From Acidobacteriota bacterium (GTDB taxonomy: Bacteria; Acidobacteriota; Terriglobia; Terriglobales; Acidobacteriaceae): a DNA stretch of 64,000 nucleotides. The notes under the pieces were generated by a model that was not told the DNA's origin, ran no database searches, and saw only the letters and a list, made by a program, of their open reading frames with translations. Location: NCBI GenBank assembly GCA_003010405.1, contig PJLO01000003.1:62001-126000 (forward strand). Direction: 5' to 3'. A program made the translations under genes and the position numbers. Shown here piece by piece: positions 59,022 to 64,000 of the stretch (its first letter is position 1; each line of letters starts with the position of its first letter).

Positions 59022-59032
59022 GAGGAAGCTGC

Positions 59033-60004
59033 TTGCTGAAAGTGGAAACATTACGGACCGCTCACCAACTGGACGCATTGAAATCCCGCTGGCAGTGGCT
59101 GGAAAACCACTGCGACTGCACACTGTTCCAGTCCTACGAACTTAATCGCAGGGCCGCCGAATGGTTTGCCTCCCGCGAGGCGCCGCATGTGATCCTGGCT
59201 GAATCCGATTCCGGCTTGACAATCATTCCAGCGGTACGGCGCGAAAGGGAACTGGGCCTGATCGGCGAAACCCTGTTTGACTATCGGGATTTTCTTAGCG
59301 CGGGTGATCCCGCAATACTGGAACATGCCTGGCGGGAGCTGGCCCAGGCAAAACTCCCGCTGAAAGTCACGGCGCTGCGGGGCTTGCAAACTCGGGCTCG
59401 GTGGAGCAGTCTGCTTCCATCCGAATTCTGCAATGCACCGGCAACCCGATGCTGCGAAATAACGGCCCAGCAATTCACAACAGCTCACCACAAGAGCGCC
59501 AAGGCGAGTCGAAGACTAGCTCGGGAAGGACTCCGCCTCGTACGTCGTGAGGCTAATCTGGGTGGAATTGCGGAGTGGCTCTACAGACGCAAAGCTGAAT
59601 GGAGCGGGAAAAGCGAAAATTTGTTTCGAGATCAAATGCGACAAGAGTTCATGTTAAACATCATACATAATAACATATCTATTTCAGAAATATGGACTTA
59701 CGAAACATTTACTCATTCGATTGTAGCAGCTCTATTAACGTTTCGACATCGGTCTCGACGGCACTTCTACACAATTCATCACGATTCCCGGTGGGATAGG
59801 TTCTCGCCGGGCCAGGTTATGATTTTCGATGTTACCCGTGAGTCCCTTGCCGAGGGGCTGGACGTTGATTTCATGACAGGGGAGTATCCGTACAAGAATC
59901 GGCTGGCGACGGCGATGGTTCCACTCTTTCGAGTGGCAGCCAACCCTGAACAGCTAGCCGCATGGGGAACCGGGGCTCAGGAAACAGCACGGCCCGCTGC
60001 CTGA
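59033..60004 (+). CDS. GNAT-like acetyltransferase, CelD/BcsL type
   Basis: The 323-residue protein resembles the CelD/BcsL group of GNAT-fold proteins linked to exopolysaccharide synthesis: CDCTLFQSYELNRRAAEWF near the start, FDYRDFLSAGDPAILE, an Arg-rich middle, and GQVMIFDVTRESLAEGLDVDFMTGEYPYK near the end. The last segment is a typical mark of the group. The substrate is unknown. The part coding IIHNNISISEIW (59650-59720) is AT-richer than its surroundings. No polysaccharide gene is next to it. Confidence 0.8.
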   Translation: MLKVETLRTAHQLDALKSRWQWLENHCDCTLFQSYELNRRAAEWFASREAPHVILAESDSGLTIIPAVRRERELGLIGETLFDYRDFLSAGDPAILEHAWRELAQAKLPLKVTALRGLQTRARWSSLLPSEFCNAPATRCCEITAQQFTTAHHKSAKASRRLAREGLRLVRREANLGGIAEWLYRRKAEWSGKSENLFRDQMRQEFMLNIIHNNISISEIWTYETFTHSIVAALLTFRHRSRRHFYTIHHDSRWDRFSPGQVMIFDVTRESLAEGLDVDFMTGEYPYKNRLATAMVPLFRVAANPEQLAAWGTGAQETARPAA

Positions 60005-60038
60005 GGAGAAGGGGACACTTCTGATACTCTCTATATTA

Positions 60039-60917
60039 ATGTCTGACCGGATTTTAATTGTCGATAAACCTACTGGAATAACCTCGCATGATGTTGTTAA
60101 CCGGCTTCGGAAAGCCCTACATAACAAGAGCATTGGCCACTTGGGAACGCTGGACCCTATGGCAACAGGAGTCCTCCCCTTGCTCTGCGGGCGATTCACC
60201 AGACTAGCCCAGTTCTTCTCGTCCGATCGCAAGGCGTATGAAGGCGAGATTCGGTTTGGCTTCTCAACTGACACCTACGATGCCGAAGGCACGCCCGCCT
60301 CTCCATTGGTCAACGTGTCTCTGGACCTGAACGAATTGCGCGTGCTCGCCTTGAACTTCACCGGAGAGATACAGCAGCGGCCTCCGGACTTCTCGGCAAA
60401 AAAGATCAATGGCGTCGCCGCATATAAGCTTGCGCGCAAAGACAAGCCCGTCGAGTTGAAATCTGTTCCCGTCAAGGTTCATTGCTTCGAGATTCAGAGC
60501 GTGTGCGAAGATCGCGCCCGCTTCGTTGCGGAGGTTTCAGCCGGAACATACATTCGTTCGCTGGCCCATGATCTCGGTCAGGCACTAGGGTGTGGGGCTC
60601 ATCTCACCTCGCTGCGCCGGACGCGCGCCGGTGAGTTCTCAATCCTGCAAGCCGTGCCGCTGGACGCGATCGGCCCGGATACTGAGGGGCTGCATCCTCG
60701 CCTGGTGCTGCCAGAGATGCCATGCGTCACCGCTTCGGTCGAGCAAATCACCTATATTCGCAATGGACGCCCTGTCAATCTGCCCGAATACTCGAATTGC
60801 GCGCTTGTGAAAGTCTTCTATTCGCAGACCGGACTGCTCGCAATTGCTGAGCGCGTCGCCGGCACACTGTTCAGACCTAAAGTTGTGCTTTACGGAAGCA
60901 ACGAAGCGTTGCCGTGA
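60039..60917 (+). CDS. truB: tRNA pseudouridine(55) synthase
   Basis: The 292-residue protein starts LIVDKPTGITSHDVVNRLRK and has the catalytic aspartate Asp39 in GHLGTLDPMATGVLPL. Other TruB segments are YEGEIRFGFSTDTYDAEG, RPPDFSAKKINGVAAYKLAR and AGTYIRSLAHDLGQALGCG. It makes the universal pseudouridine 55 in the T-loop of tRNAs. No rbfA, infB or rpsO is adjacent. Confidence 0.95.
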   Translation: MSDRILIVDKPTGITSHDVVNRLRKALHNKSIGHLGTLDPMATGVLPLLCGRFTRLAQFFSSDRKAYEGEIRFGFSTDTYDAEGTPASPLVNVSLDLNELRVLALNFTGEIQQRPPDFSAKKINGVAAYKLARKDKPVELKSVPVKVHCFEIQSVCEDRARFVAEVSAGTYIRSLAHDLGQALGCGAHLTSLRRTRAGEFSILQAVPLDAIGPDTEGLHPRLVLPEMPCVTASVEQITYIRNGRPVNLPEYSNCALVKVFYSQTGLLAIAERVAGTLFRPKVVLYGSNEALP

Positions 60918-61034
60918 AGCTTAAGCTTTTTGGGAATAAACTTGAATGGCAACAAGACAAGACAATAGGCGGACTAGGACTATTGCGCAGCCTGACAGGT
61001 GTCAGGCAAAAACAACGAGCTTAACTGAGACAAG

Positions 61035-61418
61035 TTAAGAAAACTCTAGCACCTCAATCGGAGCGCCGTTTTCTACAAACATCGCCGCCCGGACTCCAGA
61101 ATACGGAGAGAACGGCGGGAAAATGACCTCCTTTCCTGCAATTGCTTCCTCAAGGACTTCCACTTCAAAAGCAATGTGGGGAACGGAACGGACGAGTTCG
61201 TGAACTGGGCTGTCGGATTCGAACCGCAGCCACTCAACTCCATAGAGGCTTGTTTCAAATCCTGATGCGAAAACCTTGAAGCGCTCAAGATAATGCTCTC
61301 CAGAACGTGGTGTGTCGTTGGGTATCCCAATATGATGAAAACGCCAGCCTTGCGTCGAAGTAGCTGTTGGCGCCTCTTGGAACTTCCGGAGCTTTTGGTG
61401 GGCGGAACTTTGCGTCAT
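61035..61418 (-). CDS. VOC/glyoxalase-fold protein
   Basis: The 127-residue protein fits a single vicinal-oxygen-chelate unit: WRFHHIGIPNDTPRSGEHYL at the start of the fold, FETSLYGVEWLRFES, VPHIAFEVEVLEEAI and the end strand MFVENGAPIEVLEFS. Some metal-ligand positions are recognisable (His in HHIGIP and PHIAFEV, Glu in EVLEFS). The substrate is unknown. The start ATG at 61418 is clear. Confidence 0.7.
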   Translation of the reverse strand: MTQSSAHQKLRKFQEAPTATSTQGWRFHHIGIPNDTPRSGEHYLERFKVFASGFETSLYGVEWLRFESDSPVHELVRSVPHIAFEVEVLEEAIAGKEVIFPPFSPYSGVRAAMFVENGAPIEVLEFS

Positions 61419-61542
61419 ACTCGTTCATTCTAATGGTACGCAAAGCTCGATAACAGGGCGAAAACCGGAAAAGTCGAAGATTCAATGATCCGCCGAGGTT
61501 GGACCGCCGGAGCGGGCGCGGCTCCACAGGCTCAGCGAGGCG

Positions 61543-61815
61543 CTAAATCAAAATCATCAAACAATTCCAAAGTACGACCAAGGTGAAAAAGCCGCACGCT
61601 GCGTAAAGCAGACGCAAGTACCGCGAACGATAGACCAGCCAAGCGAAGAGCACCACAGAACCACCCTTAACCAGTCCTAACTGCAGGAAGTTCATCCGGT
61701 TCAGCAGTGGGTTCATTTCCTGGCCGCCACTCGCGAGCACAGTCCGGGTTGAAAGAAAGTCGCTGAGTTGCAAGACAAGCATCGTAAAACATAAGCGCCA
61801 CTGCGTCTTGGTCAT
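61543..61815 (-). CDS. Small membrane protein, DUF5658-like
   Basis: From the ATG at 61815 (GGAGG site) the protein has 90 residues and three probable membrane segments, with SDFLSTRTVLASGGQEMNPL between the first and second. This pattern resembles DUF5658-type small membrane proteins. Function unknown. An upstream extension to 62028 is open but lacks a ribosome-binding site. Confidence 0.6.
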   Translation of the reverse strand: MTKTQWRLCFTMLVLQLSDFLSTRTVLASGGQEMNPLLNRMNFLQLGLVKGGSVVLFAWLVYRSRYLRLLYAACGFFTLVVLWNCLMILI

Positions 61816-62043
61816 ACTACCTCCGAAGTTCAACTGCCACAAACCAATCACTGTAGAGTTTGTGTAGCTGCCGGTGGTTGCAAGGACAGAAGAAAAGAAT
61901 CGCAGGTCACAGAAGTGGCGCAGTTGATTAAACAGATACGACGGCCAGCATGAACTGAAAATTACACCTACCTGAATCGAGCACTCCCAAGGGCCTGTTG
62001 ACTTTCTATCGCGCGCAATGCCCGGCAAGATTATACTGCTGGC

Positions 62044-62742
62044 ATGAGAGTTGCGCGGTTTTCAGCCATTGTGCTCCTGATCTTCACGAACATTTCGGGA
62101 TTTGCCCAGTCCGGCGCGAAACTGAAAACATTTTTTCCCATGGAGCCGGGCACGCGCTGGGTTTACCGCGTCCACTTGCGAACAACGATTGCTGGAAGCA
62201 ACCAAACTTACGAGAAGCGCCTAACTTGGCCGGTTGAAGTGAAAGAGGCTGCGTTTCGTCCGGGGCTGGCGGCCGCTCTCCTGAGCGGGTTCCCGAGTGA
62301 TTTGATCTGGTATCAGGAGGGCAGAAAGCCCAAGGACCAGATCATCCTCCAGCTTGGCAAGTCCGTGTATATTATGCCCGGAGATCGCGACACTCTTGAT
62401 CGGATCCGCAAGGCTACCTCGGATGTGGACTTGCAGGCGTTGCTTCCTGATGTCTGGTTTCAGCTTCCTTTGAAAGTCCAGGATATATTCTGTCCTCCCG
62501 ATCAGCCTCAGCGGGACGATACCTTCTATTGTTGGTTTGCAGAAGGCAAAATTCCCGCTGACAAACTGCCGAATGCAGCTCGCCGGGCTGGTGGAAAAAG
62601 GGGCACCAAACTTGCTTTCCGCACCCATCCCGACCACGAGATCTATACCCTTGTCCCCGGCATTGGCGTAGTACGATACGGATACGCCCATCATGGCACG
62701 GCAGACGAGGTCCAAGCCGAGTTGGTGCGGTTCAAACGGTAA
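62044..62742 (+). CDS. Exported protein of unknown function
   Basis: The 232-residue protein has a signal peptide (residues 1-22, ending GFAQ). The mature part begins LKTFFPMEPGTRWVYRVHL, a pattern I have seen in exported acidobacterial proteins, and ends HHGTADEVQAELVRFKR. It has no motif I can assign. It is divergent from the DUF5658-like gene. Confidence 0.65.
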   Translation: MRVARFSAIVLLIFTNISGFAQSGAKLKTFFPMEPGTRWVYRVHLRTTIAGSNQTYEKRLTWPVEVKEAAFRPGLAAALLSGFPSDLIWYQEGRKPKDQIILQLGKSVYIMPGDRDTLDRIRKATSDVDLQALLPDVWFQLPLKVQDIFCPPDQPQRDDTFYCWFAEGKIPADKLPNAARRAGGKRGTKLAFRTHPDHEIYTLVPGIGVVRYGYAHHGTADEVQAELVRFKR

Positions 62743-62828
62743 CGCGTACCTCTCCTGTCCTCTTCGCAAGCATGGCGTCTAAGTGGCTTCTCTCGACCTG
62801 AAGTGCGTTTCCAAGCTTTCCGCCCTTG

Positions 62829-62925
62829 GTACCCGCCTGCCTTCTTATCCTCCCTTCTAGCCGTTTCTACGTCCGATGATAGATAGAAACGTAAAACTAG
62901 ATAGGTTTTTAAAACAGGCGGGTAC
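62829..62925. repeat. Nested inverted repeats
   Basis: GTACCCGCCTG (62829-62839) and CAGGCGGGTAC (62915-62925) are perfect 11-base inverted repeats. Inside them CGTTTCTA (62862-62869) and TAGAAACG (62884-62891) form a perfect 8-base pair. The structure lies in the gap between an ordinary gene and a small lytic transglycosylase gene. It may be an attachment, regulatory or transcript-end site. Confidence 0.6.
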
Positions 62926-62992
62926 AAAATTTGTTGATTGCATCAAGTAAAGCTGTCGGTTTTAAGTTTGTCAAGCAAAATTACTAAGGGAA

Positions 62993-63463
62993 TCACTTTA
63001 GTACCAGGATCAGCAATGCCACGCTGAAAATAGCCCCGAGAGCGAGCTTCCCGGGAGTTATCTGAGTGCCTGCCGAGAGCTGTCCTGATGATCCTAAGAC
63101 CGCGTTGACGTATGTAGTCACAGAGCCTGGAATAGCGAGCTTTCCGCCCATTGCATCCTGCACGCGTCCGGGTCCCCAATTGTAGGCAGCGATCGCCAAA
63201 GGCCAGCTTCCAAACCGGCGGTGCAGGGAAGCCAGATAACCGACACCGGCTTGGATATTCTGCTGCGGGTCCGTAAGGTCAACGCCTGGTGCGCTGGACG
63301 GCTTTACCTGGAAGATTCCAATCTCGCCGGCCGAGCCGATAAGCAGGGAACCGTCTGGCCGGTACTGGTTAATGCCGCTTTCACGGCGTGCAACGGCCAG
63401 CGCAATCGCTGGAGTCACCCCGTTCGCTACTGCGGTTGCAATGATGTCGGCCGTATAGCTCAT
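62993..63463 (-). CDS. Small lytic transglycosylase, possibly phage-derived
   Basis: From the ATG at 63463 the protein has 156 residues. It is a compact SLT domain with the catalytic glutamate in VARRESGINQYRPDG, then SAGEIGIFQVKPSSA and AIAAYNWGPGRVQDAM. A C-terminal membrane helix (ALGAIFSVALLILVLK) follows. There is no N-terminal signal peptide. Small SLT proteins of this form are common in phage and conjugative modules. A start 16 codons upstream is also open. It is downstream of a phage-like gene fragment on the same strand. Confidence 0.75.
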   Translation of the reverse strand: MSYTADIIATAVANGVTPAIALAVARRESGINQYRPDGSLLIGSAGEIGIFQVKPSSAPGVDLTDPQQNIQAGVGYLASLHRRFGSWPLAIAAYNWGPGRVQDAMGGKLAIPGSVTTYVNAVLGSSGQLSAGTQITPGKLALGAIFSVALLILVLK

Positions 63464-63551
63464 ATTACCGTGTTCCCCGATCTGCCCCGCAGTCGCAGGT
63501 GCCTTTTGCAATCTAACTGCATAGGACGGCCCTGAATGGGTCTGCTGCTAC

Positions 63552-63998
63552 TTATGTACCGTGGCACACATAAACCAATTCATACGCGGTGCTGGTTGCT
63601 GGCGCCGTGCCGACGGTGAAGGTCTCGGTCGTGTAATTGTTTGTTGCGCGAACCGGGATCTGAGTAAACGGAGACGCCTGCGTATAGAGCTGCACCGTGC
63701 AGTTTGGGTACTGTCCGTTTGCCAGCGGGAAGGTCAGCAGAGTTCCCGTCGTAGTCGATGAGCCGGTCGTGAAAGAAATCGTCCCGCCGATGGTGTCGCA
63801 TGGATGCCCCGAGGTACAAGCGGGAGCCACGGTTGCCGATGGAATCGCCGCGCCTGCGGTATATGTAGGCGCTCCGCTCGTTCCCTCGAACGATTTAAAT
63901 TGCAAGGGATTTCCATTCACCTTCACCGACATATTGTTAATCGTGAGGGTGCTGGTGGCTGCGGGGTTCCAGGTGTCATGAAAAGGCAAACACGTTCC
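63552..63998 (-). CDS. Thr/Ser-rich protein fragment, phage structural-like
   Basis: This is the 3' part of a gene entering from the right; the frame is open to the edge. The visible 149 residues are rich in Thr, Ser, Ala, Pro and Gly, with STLTINNMSVKVNGNPLQFK and GGTISFTTGSSTTTGTLLTF. Such beta-rich low-complexity sequence is typical of tail-fibre, appendage or tail-associated proteins. With the small transglycosylase downstream, a prophage remnant is possible. The call is by style only. Confidence 0.45.
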   Translation of the reverse strand, partial: GTCLPFHDTWNPAATSTLTINNMSVKVNGNPLQFKSFEGTSGAPTYTAGAAIPSATVAPACTSGHPCDTIGGTISFTTGSSTTTGTLLTFPLANGQYPNCTVQLYTQASPFTQIPVRATNNYTTETFTVGTAPATSTAYELVYVCHGT

Positions 63999-64000
63999 AC

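Noticed and set aside
60990..61007. Hairpin between truB and the VOC gene as a terminator
   Set aside because: GCCTGAC/GTCAGGC pairs well but is followed by A-rich sequence on one strand and no U-run on the other, so a terminator call is not supported.

Overview
The window looks like chromosomal DNA of a Gram-negative bacterium of the Acidobacteriota (probably Terriglobia). This is inferred from gene content, not from a database search. The pointers are an LPS gene (lpxD), TonB-type energy transduction, two lipoproteins, a Bacillus-type sdhCAB with one large cytochrome b558 subunit, the Mpl/LdcA murein-recycling pair, a bacterial deoxyhypusine-synthase homologue next to a pyruvoyl arginine decarboxylase, and several secreted or regulatory proteins of a style common in that phylum. 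I saw no rRNA, tRNA, CRISPR array or insertion sequence. Most of the window is compact housekeeping DNA; the accessory material is a GNAT duplication near 10-12 kb and a possible phage-derived edge after 62.8 kb.

Layout. 0-5.7 kb: end of a DsbA-like protein, an orphan secretin, a HAD phosphatase, a YmdB-type phosphodiesterase and a beta-propeller lipoprotein. 5.9-12.8 kb: penicillin-acylase family protein, divergent DHS homologue, a tandem pair of GNAT genes (one frameshifted) and pyruvoyl arginine decarboxylase. 13-21.3 kb: LysR regulator, glnA, its adenylyltransferase glnE, isocitrate dehydrogenase and malate dehydrogenase, joining nitrogen assimilation to the TCA cycle. 21.3-28.4 kb: two cyclophilins, an M19 dipeptidase, a DUF5715 protein with M15-peptidase-like motifs, and the sdhC-sdhA-sdhB operon. 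28.7-33.4 kb: pdxS-pdxT (PLP synthesis) and rpsO-pnp. 33.5-39.4 kb: a tightly coupled operon of a DapF-like protein with both catalytic cysteines changed to serine, ldcA, mpl, an M61 protease and plsC. 39.3-48.8 kb: small lipoprotein, REC-PAS regulator, lpxD, a tRNA nucleotidyltransferase with a histone-H1-like tail, an ECF sigma/anti-sigma pair, a GAF-like protein and a lytic transglycosylase. 48.9-54.2 kb: DUF4125 and PEGA proteins, then ileS-lspA. 54.6-60.9 kb: a TonB protein with an internal duplication, a zinc-ribbon TPR membrane protein coupled to a ClC channel, a CelD-like acetyltransferase and truB. 61-64 kb: small unknowns, a nested inverted repeat, a small lytic transglycosylase and a gene fragment resembling phage structural proteins.

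There is no obvious defence island or classic mobile system. The most unusual observations are the Ser/Ser DapF homologue inside a murein-recycling operon, the tandem GNAT genes that differ by one C in a C tract, the duplicated N-terminal module of the TonB protein, the basic tail on the tRNA nucleotidyltransferase, and the nested palindromes near the right end.
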